DNA from: Palaemon carinicauda
Lineage: Eukaryota; Arthropoda; Malacostraca; Decapoda; Palaemonidae
NCBI RefSeq assembly: GCF_036898095.1
Contig: NC_090729.1
Coordinates: 76,448,789 to 76,512,788 of the forward strand
Length of the DNA: 64,000 bases
Reading direction: 5' to 3'
The notes beneath the pieces were generated by a model. It saw only the letters and a program-made list of their open reading frames with translations, was not told the DNA's origin and ran no database searches. Both the position numbers and the translations under genes were made by a program. Positions 33,240 to 43,943 of the stretch are shown one piece after another; within the stretch, counting starts at the first letter, position 1, and each line of letters starts with the position of its first letter.

Positions 33240-35430
33240 GCGCAAAGTGTTACAGTGTTTCGTTCGAGGGTTCGTCTGTTCGTGCCAGTTGTTCGCCTAG
33301 TCTGGGACCTCTTACAAGCTCCCAAGCCCAGGGGAGAAGTAACGTCGAAGGACTTATGGGTTCATCAGGCCTTGATCGACGAACAGACGTTTCCCTCCGT
33401 GGTTTCGGGTGTAACCAACTCACGTAGCCGACGTGATCACCCCACCCACACAAAGACGAGAGAGCCCATTTATTCCTCGTCTGCGGAAGAGGTTTCTCGC
33501 AGAAACCATGGACCAAATCTTGCAGCTTTTAAGTGCAAGTCGGTCCCTTCCGCGCAAGTCCAACTCCTAGGTGTAGCCATTAGCACTGGGTCAGTTCGGA
33601 CTTGCTGCAGTACGACAACTGCACACCTCCCAGAGAGGCAAGGTGGTACCGCAACAGGCAGTAACTCCGTCTGTTGCCGCACCAGCTGTTTTAGACCCTC
33701 AGTCTCAACGGACAGTAGCTCCGTTTGTTGTTGTCTTTCATAGACCCTAGTGGTCTATGCTGCAGACAATGCAGTCTCAGCTTGCGGTTTTGATGCAGGA
33801 GTTTCAGGCAGAGAAGGTTAGCACACCTCCTCCTGCGAGCGCTCTCCACCTCTGCGCAGTCCACCCTGCCAGACGTATGATGTTGAGGCTCCTCCTGCCT
33901 CCATGCGTGAGCTGCCGCATTGGGAGTTGCCAGGTACCAGCGCTATGCAGCAACCTCCTCTTACCTTGAGGCAGGAGCCTCTTGCTATGCGGCAACCTCC
34001 TCAACCCTTGAGGCAGGAGCCTCATGCGTTGAGGCAACCTCCTCCACCCATGAGGCAGGAGCCTCATGCGTTGCGGCAACCTCCTCCACCCATGAGGCAG
34101 CAGCCTCATGCTATGCGGCAACCTTCTCTACCCATGAGGCAGGAGCCTCATGCTATGAGGAACCTCATGCTATGCGGCATCCTCCTCAACCCATGAGGCA
34201 GGAGCCTCATGCTATGCGGCATCCTCCTCAAACCATGAGGCAGGAGCCTCATGCTATGCGGCATCCTCCTCAACCCATGAGGCAGGAGCCTCATGCTATG
34301 AGGAGCCTCATGCTATGCGGCATCCTCCTCAAACCATGAGGCAGGGACCTCATGCTATGAGGAGCCTCATGCTATGCGGCATCCTCCTCAACCCATGAGG
34401 CAGGAGCCTCATGCTATGCGGCAACCTCCTCTACCCATGAGGCAGGAGCCTCATGCTATGCGGCATCCTCCTCAACCCATGAGGCAGGAGCCTCATGCTA
34501 TGAGGAGCCTCATGCTATGCGGCATCCTCCTCAAACCATGAGGCAGGAGCCTCATGCTATGCGGCAACCGCCTCAACCCATGAGGCAGGAGCCTCATACT
34601 ATGCGGCATCCTCCTCAACGCATGCGGCATGAGCCTCATCCCTTGCAGCATGAGCCTCATCCCATGCAGCATGAGCCTCATACCATGCAGCATGAGCCTC
34701 ATCCCATGCAGCATGAGCCTCATCCCATGCAGCATAAGCCGCACGCCATGCAACATGCTCTGCTTACCTTACAGCATGCTCTACATACAGCATGCTCTGC
34801 ATACAGCATGCTCTGCATACCTTACCGCATGCTCCTCAGTCACACATCTTTGGTTGTTGCCAACTCACAAGACTGTCAAGCAGTTTCATAACGTTGCCTT
34901 CTGGTCTGCTGCTTTTGCACCAGTGAAACCCTCACTGAGAGAACTTAGCTTTTCTCGGATATGGTTCCTGTAGATGAGAAAGTGCTATTCTCCCTCCTTC
35001 TGATATTCCCTTGAGGACTCTGTCATTTGGAGAGGAGCCTTTAGCTGCTTAGCCTCCTATGGACTTTTATTTAAGCATAACATGCTTCCAGGGAGGGTAA
35101 TGGTTCCACTTCAGTCGCTAACCCCGTCTGTTACCACACCTGCTCCCATAGACCTTGAGCTTTGTTGCAAGACATGCAGTCCAAGCTTAGTCCTTGTTAG
35201 AGGATTTTTTGTTTACGGAGTCAGTGTGTCACTGGGAAGACGTTCAACAACCAGCAGAAGTGACTTGTTGTGACGCAGTGCGGCAACCTCAGCAACCCGA
35301 TAAGGAGTTGTCTGTACGACCCAGACAGTCTAGACAGCTTCGGGTTGTCGCTGTACTTCCTCGCTTCCCCATGGTTGACAGTTCACAGACTGTGCAGCAG
35401 TACCATGATCTTGTGTCCGGCTCCGTCAGA
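33240..35430 (+). pseudogene. DIRS-3 gag remnant with minisatellite expansion
   Basis: Scattered frames match DIRS-2 Gag in order: SSQAQGRSNV, then SSAEEVSR, GKVVPQQAVTPSVAAPAV and MQSQLAVLMQEFQAEKV. Between about 33930 and 34830 a 42-bp unit encoding a 14-residue Pro/His/Met/Arg/Gln-rich repeat has expanded. DIRS-2 has only isolated motifs of this kind (PPPMRS, VRQPPQP). Frameshifts and stops are frequent, and the conserved Gag globular domain and RG-rich tail are absent, replaced at about 35430 by a direct jump to RT. Confidence 0.8.
33930..34830 (+). repeat. 42-bp (and 21-bp) minisatellite within gag
   Basis: Unit CCTCATGCTATGCGGCATCC plus 22 more bases (42 bp, 14 codons) repeats about fifteen times with variants. 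From about 34615 it changes to a 21-bp unit (GCATGAGCCTCATCCCATGC plus one), then to 12-bp ACAGCATGCTCT-like units. The period is a multiple of three, so it kept frame while expanding. There are no unique spacers, so it is not a CRISPR. Confidence 0.92.
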
Positions 35431-36540
35431 CGACTGGCTTTTAAGAGCTCCCACAAGTCGTCGCTGTCTGGAGATTCTCAGATGGACTATGGATCTGACC
35501 AAGGAACTGGGCCTCCTGGTCAATTTTGAGGAGTCCCAGCTCGTCCCATCCCAGACCATTGTCTACCTGGGTATGGATCTTCAGAGTCGAGCTTTTCGGG
35601 CTTTTCCGTCGGCCCCAAGGATCTACCAAGCCCTAGAATGCATCCAGAGCATGCTGAGAAGGAACCGATGCTCAGTCAGGTAGTGGATGAGTCTAACAGG
35701 GACACTTTCATCGCTGGCCCTGTTCATCGAGTTAGGGAGACGCCACCTCCGCCCCCTTCAGTATCATCTAGCTGCTCACTGGATAAAGGACATGACGCTA
35801 GAGACGGTCTCAGTTCCTGTTTCCGAAGAGAGGAGGTCTACTCTCACGTGGTGAAAGAACAGCTTTCTTCTCAAGGAAGTCTACCTTTGGCTGTTCAGAA
35901 ACCCGACCGCCGTCTCTTCTCTGACGCATCAGACACGGGCTGGGGTGCAACTTTGGACGGACAGGAATGCTCGGGAACATGGAATCAGGAGCAAAGGACA
36001 CTTCACATCAATTGCAAGGAGCTGTTGGCGGTTCATCTGGCCTTGATAAACTTCAAGTCCCTCCAGCTTAACAAGGTGGTGGAGGTGGACTCTGACAACA
36101 CCACAGCCTTGGCTTACATCTCCAAGCAGGGAGGGACTCATTCGTGGAAGTTGTTCTAGATCGCAAGGGACCTCCTCATCTGGTCAAAAGATCGAAAGCT
36201 CACGCTGGTAACGAGGTTCATTCAGGGCGATATGAATGTCATGGCAGATCGCCTTAGCCGGAAGGGTCAGGTCATCCCCACAGAGTGGACCCTTCACAAG
36301 AATGTTTGCAGCAGACTTTGGGCCCTGTGGGGTCAGCCAACCATAGATCTGTTCGCTACCTCGATAACCTAGAGGCTCCCGTTGTATTGTTCTCCGATTC
36401 CAGACCCAGCAGCAGTTCACGTGGATGCTTTTCTGCTGGATTGGTCCCATCTCGACCTGTATGCATTCCCGCCGTTCAAGATTGTCAACAGGGTACTTCA
36501 GAAGTTCACCTCTCGCAAAGGGACACGGCTGACGTTGGTT
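35430..36540 (+). pseudogene. DIRS-3 RT (truncated) / RNase H / MT remnant
   Basis: The RT begins abruptly inside the active-site region (DDWLLRAPTSRRC), so all motifs before the second Asp of the YMDD box are gone. The RT tail follows (LVPSQTIVYLGMDLQS), then RNase H (FSDASDTGWGATLDGQ, INCKELLAVHLA, SDNTTALAYISKQGG), then MT (IDLFATS). In-frame stops occur at about 36157 (TAG) and 36369 (TAG), and frame changes near 35690 and 36540. It has TCA (Ser) where DIRS-2 has its RT nonsense codon. Confidence 0.85.
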
Positions 36541-36564
36541 GGCTCCGCTCTGGCCCGCGAGAGA

Positions 36565-37756
36565 ATGGTTCATAGAGGTACTGCAATGGCTGGTCGACAT
36601 TCCCAGGACTCTTCCTCTAGGAGTGGACCTTCTACGTCTACCTCACGTAAAGAAGGTACACCCAAACCTCCACGCTCTTCGTCTGACTGCCTTCAGACTT
36701 TCGAAAGACTCTCAAGAGCTAGGGGCTTTTCGAAGGAGGCAGCCAGAGCGATTGCCAGAGCAAGGAGGACATCCACTCTCAGAGTCTATCAGTCTAAAGG
36801 GGAAGTCTTCCGAAGCTGGTACAAGGCCAATGCAGTTTCCTCAACCAGTACCACTGTAACCCAGATTGCGGACTTCCTGTTACATCTAAGGAACGTAAGA
36901 TCCCTTTCAGCTCCTACGATCAAGGGTTACAGAAGTATGTTGGCAGCGGTTTTCCGCCACAGAGGCTTGGATCTTTCCACCAACAAAGATCTACAGGACC
37001 TCCTTAGGTCTTTTGAGACCTCAAAGGAACATCGGTTGTCCACTCCAGGCTGGAATCTAGACGTGGTCCTAAGGTTCCTTATGTCATCAAGATTTGAACC
37101 TCTCCAATCAGCCTCTGTTAAGGACCTCACATTAAAAACTCTTTTCCTCGTGTGCTTGACAACAGCTAAAAGAGTAAGTGAGATCCACGCCTTCAGCAGG
37201 AACATAGTTTTCACATCTGAAACGGCTACATGTTCCTTGCAGCTCGGTTTTTTGCTAAAACGAGCTTCCTTCACGTCCTTGGCCTAAGTCGTTCGAGATC
37301 CCAAGCCTGTCCAACTTGGTGGGGAACGAACTGGAGAGAGTACTTTGCCCAGTTAGAGCTCTTAGGTACTATCTAAAAAGGTCATAACCTTTGCGAGGAC
37401 AATCAGAAGCCTTATGGTGTGCTATCAAGAAGCCTTCTCTTCCAAGGTCTAAGAACTCAGTTTCTTACTAATTCAGGCTCCTAATTAGGGAAGCACATTC
37501 TCATCTGAAGGAAGAAGACCTTGCTTTGCTGAAGGTAAGGACACATGAAGTGAGAGCTGTGGCTACTTCAGTGGCCTTCAAACAGAACCGTTCTCTGCAG
37601 AGTGTTATGGATGCAACCTATTGGAGAAGCAAGTCAGTGTTCGCATCATTCTATCTCAAAGATGTCCAGTCTCTTTACGAGAACTGCTACACCCTGGGAC
37701 CATTCGTAGCAACGAATGCAGTAGTAGGCGGGGGCTCAGCCACTACATTCCCATAA
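36565..37756 (+). pseudogene. DIRS-3 tyrosine recombinase pseudogene, Tyr retained
   Basis: The ATG at 36565 corresponds to the DIRS-2 start. The DNA-binding part and Arg box (AKRVSEIH) are present, then the frame is lost near 37250 (LLKRASF where DIRS-2 has LAKNELP). Stops follow at about 37385 and 37470. The C-terminal part resumes at 37526 with HEVR, YWR and the nucleophile Tyr in ASFYLKD (codon 37652-37654). A 1-bp change near 36540 fuses the upstream MT frame to YR. Not functional, but it preserves the catalytic Tyr that DIRS-2 lacks. Confidence 0.85.
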
Positions 37757-38144
37757 TCCCATAACCTTTTTAACCTTTCTCTTGAATACTTTTTATGGGT
37801 TGTACGGTCGGCTAAGAAGCCTTCCACATCCTTGTTGATTTGGCGGGTGGTCAATTCTTTCTTGAGAAGCGCCGAGGTTAAAGGTTGTGATGAGGTCCTT
37901 TAGTATGGGTTGCAGCCCTTTATACTTCAGCACCTAAGAGTCGTTCAGCATCCTAAGAGGACCGCTACGCTCAGTAAGGAAGACGTACTTAATAAAGGCA
38001 GAGTAATGGTTCAAGTCGTCTTCCTTACCAGGTACTTATTTATTTTATGTTATTTTTGAATAACTAATAAAATAAAATACGGGATACTTAGCTTCTTTGT
38101 TAACATGTATGCTGGTCTCCACCCACCACCCTGGGTGTGAATCA

Positions 38145-38235
38145 GCTACATGATTATCGGGTAAGATTAATATTGAAAAATGTTATTTTCATTAGTAAAA
38201 TAAATTTTTGAATATACTTACCCGATAATCATGAT
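38145..38235 (+). repeat. DIRS-3 internal complementary region (ICR)
   Basis: First half is the reverse complement of the left terminus of DIRS-3 (including its diagnostic GATTATCGGGTAAGATTAAT). Second half is the reverse complement of the right terminus (38424-38476). Confidence 0.92.
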
Positions 38236-38276
38236 TTAATTGACCCACCCTTCCTCCCCATAGAGAACCAGTGGAC

Positions 38277-38476
38277 CGAGGAAAAAATTGAGGTGGTGTT
38301 GACAAGAAGTACTGCAGTACCTGACCACAGATGGCGCTGTTGTGTACACCCCCACCTGTATAGCGATCGCTGGCGTATCCCGACCGTAGATTTCTGTCGG
38401 CAACAGAGTTGACAGCTACATGATTATCGGGTAAGTATATTCAAAAATTTATTTTACTAATGAAAATAACATTTTT
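38277..38476 (+). repeat. DIRS-3 right inverted terminal repeat
   Basis: Inverted counterpart of 31893-32063 plus an outer extension ending TGAAAATAACATTTTT, matched only by the ICR. Confidence 0.92.
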
Positions 38477-38689
38477 CAAATGTTGTCAAACTCTTAACTA
38501 CTTCTTTACTGTTCACCATTAGCTTTGTTTGTGTTACTTTAATTTTTATTCCTCTCCTTTCCTTTCCACCATCTTCTCTTTCTCTGACTTTACTCTCTCT
38601 TCATTTTGGTAAGAGATTGCAAGCTCATCCACATTCATCCATCCACACAGTGCCACCTTATCACAAAATTCTATCCTTTTGTATATTCT

Positions 38690-39150
38690 CACCCTGGTGC
38701 TCAGCATGTAACGATGGTATAAGCTAGAAAACCTATAATTTACGACCGAAGAGTAACTGGTTTATCAGGCATGGAAGAAAAGCTTGAGAGAACATAGATG
38801 AAAATGCTAAGGTGGTATATGGGAATATTTTGTCAATGTTTTGAAAGATTGCAAATTTAAGGAATAAGTAGAATGGCAGACGTCGTGAAGATTACCTAGA
38901 TGATAAGAGTGTCAGGATCGAGTGTGTGTGGGCACGTGTTGAAGATGGATGGTGGGGAGGGAGTGAGGAGGGCTTGGGAGGAACCTGTAAGGGGGGAGAA
39001 GATCAAGAAGGAGGCAGAGAATTAGATTTCGAGATAAGGAGTAGGATGATCTGGAGAGAAGAGGTTTGGTAGAAGAGGATGCCTTTGATTTAAGGCGTTG
39101 CAGAGGGTTCATCAGGCGACCGACCCCTTAATGTTGGGATAACTTAAGGG
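38690..39150 (+). pseudogene. LINE RT C-terminal fragment (different family)
   Basis: Frame-broken sequence reads LERT.MKMLRWYMG, later VEDGWWGGSEEGLGG and GGEDQEGGRE, with DRPLNVGIT near the end. The pattern (W-x-x-G-H-V-like basic tail, then GRGRPRxRW-like motif) is typical of the C-terminus of LINE reverse transcriptases. It ends in a TAGTAG-rich tail. The 62-residue minus-strand frame at 39128-39316 has no domain I recognise. Confidence 0.5.
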
Positions 39151-39319
39151 TAGTAATAGTAGTAACGGGTTTAGGTGCGGCAAATTGTGGCTGCCAGTGC
39201 CCAGACATCCTGAACCAGTGTTTAACTTCTTTCAAATATGTATCCCTCTCCCGAATTAGGTCCAAAGCCCACATCATGCTGATTCTCTTGGCATTCTGAA
39301 TCATAGCCGGCATCATCGT

Positions 39320-39770
39320 CTGTCAATCTTTTGTTTTTTAATCAATTTAACATTCTAATTTAGCCTAGTGAGGATCTTCAAAATAAAATATTTTTTTTTA
39401 TGAATTAGCCACTTAGTACATTCTTCCATCTGTCATGCAACATTTTCTTTCTATTCATTCCCAATGCTCAACTTTTGTAATTGCTTGCAAGAGTATGATA
39501 CCTTTAGTGTCTTTTCATTGTCCCCAAAATATTACCTACAAACACATTCATTCAACAAGCATTCTCCATTCATTTTTTCATTGCAAATACCCTTTTTTGT
39601 CACTAAAACATATCTTGGTACACTTCGTTGTTCATCCTTAAGAATTAGATATAAAGATAAAATCCATTTCTTGTAGTCTTTCCCAGAATTGTCGCTGTCT
39701 TAGTAAAAAAAAAAGAAGCTTAATATCTGACTTGGAAAGCAAAACTTTTGCATAGTATACCTCTGAGGAG
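39320..39770. other. Unassigned AT-rich sequence
   Basis: No domain, repeat match or inverted end visible. Confidence 0.5.
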
Positions 39771-39771
39771 C

Positions 39772-40045
39772 TTTTAAGGTTTAAAGGCCACTGAAGAGTG
39801 GCAGAGGCAAGGGACAGTGATATTGCCCCATCAAGCAGGACAATGCCCTACAGAATAACCATATATACATATGATCAACACCCAAGCTAGGACCAAGGAT
39901 GGCCAGGCAATGGCTGCTGATTACTAAGCAGGTAGACTTACAGGCTCAAAAGGATGATGAGGTTGCAGATGGTACAAGTAAGTACCGAGCTTGAGCAGGA
40001 CTCAAACACCAGTCCAGGAGATCGCTAGTCATATCACGGTTCACT
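39772..40045 (-). mobile_element. tRNA-derived SINE, inverted copy
   Basis: Reverse complement gives a tRNA-like head (A-box-like ATGACTAGCGATC, B-box-like GTGTTTGAGTCCTGC) followed by the body of the 1029-1340 copy (CTAGCTTGGGTG-like, GGGCATTGTCCTGCTTGA-like, CCTTGCCTCTGCCACTC) and a final AAACCTTAAA. More diverged in the head, so older. Confidence 0.75.
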
Positions 40046-41050
40046 TATCACTCCCTCAATGTATCGCAGATTTATAAATTCATGTAAATCTACACCCCGA
40101 ACTCCTCTCTCTATCGCAGTTTTCCGAGAGCAGATATGTGTTATGTTTTTCACATTTTAATTATTCTTTTATGTGCTGGTGAGGAATGAGGGGGGGGGGA
40201 GATGTAGGGGTAGAGAGGGGGGATGTTGATGAGGGAGAGGTCTAATTGGTGAGGGATCTATGGTTTTCTATACTGACACTCAATGAGTGAGCGAGCTAGG
40301 TTTATTCCTGGCATTCCATGCATCTCTTTTTTTTTCTCTGGTATATTCAGCAATAACTATACCTTAGAAATGGTGCTAGAGGAGCATTTCACAAAGTGAC
40401 ACAGGTCGTGCCCGGAAATAGATTTTTCCTTCGTCAATATCCCTTTTTTGGGTCTTTAAATTAATGAAGTAAATTACAACAATACCACATATACTAGTGT
40501 AACACTTGCAATCCAGCATATTGTGCGAGCACTGAATTTTCTTCAATGAAAAATAATTTCACCACTTATTTTGTGTATAATGCAAGTTCGGTTTTTCTAT
40601 TGAGACTAAATCAAAATAGATAAACGTCTTTTTCTCTCTACCTCTGTATCGCAACTTCTGGTTCAGTAAGTTAGAAGAGCAAATGAGAATGAATGATGAA
40701 ATAATTGTTACCAAAAGAAAGTAAACTGCCAGTTTGTAACCAATTACCTTGGTTGCTACAAATGATGTTAAGTAGAATGACATATTACTTATAGAATTAT
40801 AAGAACAATTCAATAATTTCCAAAGCTTTTTAAACAAGAATCATGAAATTGTGCATCAGCATCAGATATGAAACACCTCTAAACTTTGATATGCCATTAA
40901 AATTGACAGTAAATGAAATGAGAAAAGTAATTTTAAAAAACTACTGGTATATACTTTGATATGGTAAAATAGAAATATTCGTTCAAGTAATGATTATCTC
41001 TTAGCTTGAAAAATAATCAGTATTTTGCTTTAATCAACTGATATGGAAAG
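40046..41050. other. Unassigned sequence
   Basis: A short G run (40188-40199) and AT-rich DNA; the 92-residue minus-strand frame near 40559-40837 has no recognisable domain. Confidence 0.45.
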
Positions 41051-41055
41051 CATAG

Positions 41056-41231
41056 ACTTAGTCTGAAAGAGCTTACAAGCATTAACATAGTCTGAAAGAG
41101 CTTACAAGCATAAACATAGTCTGAAAGAGCTTACAAGCATTAACATAGTCTGAAAGAGCTTACAAGCATAAACATAGTCTGAAAGAGCTTACAAGCATTA
41201 ACATAGTCTGAAAGAGCTTATAAGCATAAAC
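41056..41231 (+). repeat. 29-bp minisatellite with alternating variants
   Basis: Six tandem copies of CATAGTCTGAAAGAGCTTAC plus AAGCATTAA/AAGCATAAA. The ninth-from-last region alternates T, A, T, A, T, A, so the true higher-order unit is a 58-bp dimer. No spacers, hence not a CRISPR. Confidence 0.92.
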
Positions 41232-41276
41232 AATAGAAAAGACTTACAGTATATTTGCTGTTTTTATTTTGTAATC

Positions 41277-41849
41277 ATCATCATCATCATCATCTACGCC
41301 TATTGACGTAAAGGGCCTCGGTTAGCTTTCACCAGTCATCTCTATCTTGAGCTTTTAATTAAATACTTATCCATTCATCATCTCCTATTTCACGCTTCAT
41401 TGTCCTCAACCATGTAGGTCTGGATCTTCAAACTCTTCTAGGGCCTTGTGGAGCCCAACTGAACATTTGGTGAACTAATCTTTCTTTGGTAGTGCCCAAA
41501 CCATCTCCATCTACCCCTCATCGTGATCTCGTCAACATATGGTACTCAAGTAATCTCTCTTATAGTTTCATTTCTAATCCTGTCCTGCCATTTAACTCCC
41601 AATATCCTTCTGTAGGCTTTGTGCTCAAATCTACTAAATATATTAGAGATTGTTTCATTCTCATGTAAATAGAGTAACACCGATCTCACTAAACTGATGT
41701 ATAGTCGGATTTTTATATGCAGTTTCAGGCGATTTGATTTCCAAGTTTTACTTACTTAGCCACTGTCTGATTTGCTTTTTTTCAATCTTTCACTAAACTC
41801 TACTGTTTTGGAGATCATAGTTACTAAATGCTTACAAGATTCTACCTCA
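41277..41849 (-). pseudogene. LINE RT C-terminal part, uninterrupted copy
   Basis: Same family as 21160-21513 plus 28048-28117, but without DIRS-2 in it. It shows the pre-insertion sequence around CCTTCTGTAGGCTTTGTGCT. A (GAT)n tail lies at 41277-41294. It continues after the Tigger-like MITE at 42350. Confidence 0.8.
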
Positions 41850-42349
41850 TAGTGAACCCTCGTTTATCGCAGTAGATAGGTTCCAGACCCGGCCGCGATA
41901 GGTGAAAATCTGCGAAGTAGGGACACCATATTTACCTATTTATTTAACATGTATATTCAGACTTTTAAAACCTTCCCTTGTACGTAGTACTGTTAACAAA
42001 CTACCCTTTAATGTACAGAACACTTAATGCATGTACTACAGTACCCTAAACTAAAACAGGCACAAATATTAAAGGCGATTTTATATCATGCGTTTCCTCA
42101 ACACGCCAAAAAGCACGATAAAAAATGGCAACCAATGTTTTGTTTACGTTTCTCTGATCATAATGAAGAAACAAACGCATTTACTGTACACATCTGTGTA
42201 TAGGTTAGTTTTGCATCGATTATATTGATTATTCAGTACAGTATGTTGATTTTGTTATTACCAATATGTATATATATATGGCTTATGAAAAAAATCCGCG
42301 AAGTGGTGAATCCGCGATGGTCGAACCGCGAAGTAGCGAGGGTTCACTG
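41850..42349. mobile_element. Tigger-like MITE inserted in the LINE
   Basis: Inverted ends AGTGAACCCTCG (left, 41851) and CGAGGGTTCACT (right, ending 42348), extended inward by imperfect TTATCGC/CTACTTCGCGG. The right end is followed by TA; the left flank is CA, one change from TA. The interior has GCGAAGT and CCGCGA motifs repeated near both ends and no transposase. TA target and end sequence suggest the Tc1/mariner (Tigger) group. Confidence 0.65.
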
Positions 42350-42970
42350 TAATCCTTTTTCCTTCCTATGATATTTCATCTAACATTGCATACTCCATTC
42401 TCATCTGTCGTTCTTCTACTTATCTTCAGCCCAACCTCATTTGATATTTCATGCATTCTGGTAAGCAAGCATTGCAAATTCTGTAATGTTCTGCTAACAA
42501 GGACAGCCTCATCAGCATACTCTGGTCTGCTAAATTCCTATCACCAATCCAGTCCAATCCTTCTCCACCATCTATGACTGTTCTACACATCACAGAATCC
42601 ATGAGGAGAATAAACAACATAGGTGACGACACATTCCCTTGGAGTACTCCGCTGTTCGCTGGAAAATCGCTTGATAAGACTCCACTAACATCAACTTTTA
42701 ACTTGCTATGCTCATGAACAGACTTAATCAAATTCACATATTTAAGAGGAATTCCATAGTAATGCAGGACTCTCCACAAAATTGGCCAGTGCACTCTATC
42801 AAAGGCTTTTTCAGTCCACAAATCCCATCAAAAGGGGATTTCTATATTCAACGCTTTGCTGTACAACATGTCTCAAAATGAAAATCTGGTCAGTGCAACT
42901 TCTACCTTTTCTAAATCCTGCTCGTTCATCTCTCAGCTTTTCATCAATCTTTCTCCAGTCTCTTTAGATT
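42350..42970 (-). pseudogene. LINE RT catalytic region, continuing 41277-41849
   Basis: Minus-strand frame (42426-42821) reads TEKAFDRVHWPILWRVLHYY, then GIPLKYVNLIKSVHE and SGVLQGNVSSPMLFILLMDS, the RT fingers/palm of a LINE. Expected motifs are damaged: GVLQGNVSS in place of the usual VRQGCxLSP, and no intact YADD. Truncated upstream near 42970. Confidence 0.8.
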
Positions 42971-43043
42971 AAGCATATTATATACCAGTATTTTCATGAC
43001 TCCTGTACAGTAAGTGTTATGCCTCTGTAATTATTGCAATCAG

Positions 43044-43049
<6 letters not shown>

Positions 43050-43108
<59 letters not shown>
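43050..43108. repeat. Poly-T run
   Basis: About 59 consecutive T, read as a poly-A on the minus strand. Its length may be affected by assembly. Confidence 0.9.
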
Positions 43109-43147
43109 CTTCTTCACTCTACAAGAAACTGTTGAGCTTGAACCAGG

Positions 43148-43222
43148 CAAGGAAGTTTCCAATAGTCATTCTAGAAAATTGTCCTGCCCCTTGCCTCTGC
43201 CGCTTGCAAGTGGCCTTTAAAC
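43148..43222 (+). mobile_element. SINE 3-prime fragment
   Basis: ATTGTCCTGCCCCTTGCCTC and GTGGCCTTTAAACTTTAA match the end of the SINE family at 39772-40045. Head and middle are missing. Confidence 0.5.
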
Positions 43223-43269
43223 TTTAACATTGATGAGGAAGGCATTAGTGTACAAAGTTGTAACCCTGT

Positions 43270-43560
43270 TAGTGTGTGATTTTCTTGTGCAGTAGAATTG
43301 GCAGAACTTCAGAAGTTCAAACTTGCAATGAATGTTTTTATGTTGACCAGAGTGACATGAATCTGTCTTCATAGTTTATATATGACAGATCTGTTTTAAT
43401 GTTGTTGCTGATCTTGACACTTTATATCCATTTATCAGTACTTCTCATATAGTTTATTTCCGTTTCTTTTCCTCACAGGTATTTTTATGTGTTAGAGCCA
43501 TTGGGCTTACAGCATCTTGCTTTCCAATTAAGGTTGTAGCTTAGCAAGAAATAATCATAA
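43270..43560 (+). mobile_element. LINE 3-prime end fragment
   Basis: AGAACTTCAGAAGTTCAAAC (end of the RT coding part) through CAGCATCTTGCTTTCCAATT and TTAGCAAGAAATAATCATAA. Same family as 46.08-49.56 kb, 5-prime truncated. Confidence 0.65.
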
Positions 43561-43636
43561 TAATAATGATAAAAATGAAGATGATAATGAAATGACTGTA
43601 CAATAATAATAATGATAATAATAATTATAATATTAA

Positions 43637-43939
43637 CTCTTTTACCCCCAAAGGACGTACTGGTACGTTTCACAAAAGCCATCCCTTTACCCCCATGGAC
43701 GTACCGGTACGTCCTTGCAAAAAAATGCTATAAATTTTTTTTTTTTTTCATATTTTTGATAATTTTTTGAAAAAATTCAGGCATTTTCCAAGAGAATGAG
43801 ACCAACCTGACCTCTCTATGACAAAAATTAAGGCTGTTATAGCAATTAAAAAAAATATACTGCATAATGTGCTGGGAAAAAAAATAACCCCCTGGGGGTT
43901 AAGGGTTGGAAATTTCCAAATAGCCCGGGGGTAAAAGGG
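43637..43939 (-). mobile_element. TTAA-flanked MITE, copy 2
   Basis: Flanked by TTAA at 43633-43636 and 43940-43943. Inverse orientation to copy 1 at 28233-28519, matching along its whole length. Near its left end it carries the palindromic motif GGACGTACTGGTACGT. Confidence 0.82.
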
Positions 43940-43943
43940 TTAA

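Larger units (their letters stand above)
31893..38476 (+). mobile_element. DIRS-3: degenerate DIRS1-like retrotransposon
   Basis: Same family as DIRS-2 and a similar length (about 6.6 kb), but broken. It has inverted terminal repeats (31893-32063 and 38277-38476) and an ICR (38145-38235), a rearranged leader, a gag remnant with a large minisatellite (33240-35430), RT missing up to its active site, then RNase H, MT and YR with several stops and frameshifts. The YR 3-prime part keeps the catalytic Tyr. The 3-prime non-coding part closely follows DIRS-2. Confidence 0.92.

Noticed and set aside
33804..34756. Antisense open frames made of repeated Met-Arg-Leu-Leu-Pro-His units
   Set aside because: Reverse-strand shadow of the 42-bp minisatellite.
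39128..39316. 62-residue minus-strand frame next to a LINE tail
   Set aside because: No recognisable domain, no start context, and it lies among transposon debris; not enough to call a gene.
41056..41231. CRISPR-like array of 29-bp repeats
   Set aside because: Repeats are directly adjacent with no unique spacers and the context is eukaryotic; it is a minisatellite. The 42-bp array at 33930-34830 is rejected for the same reason.
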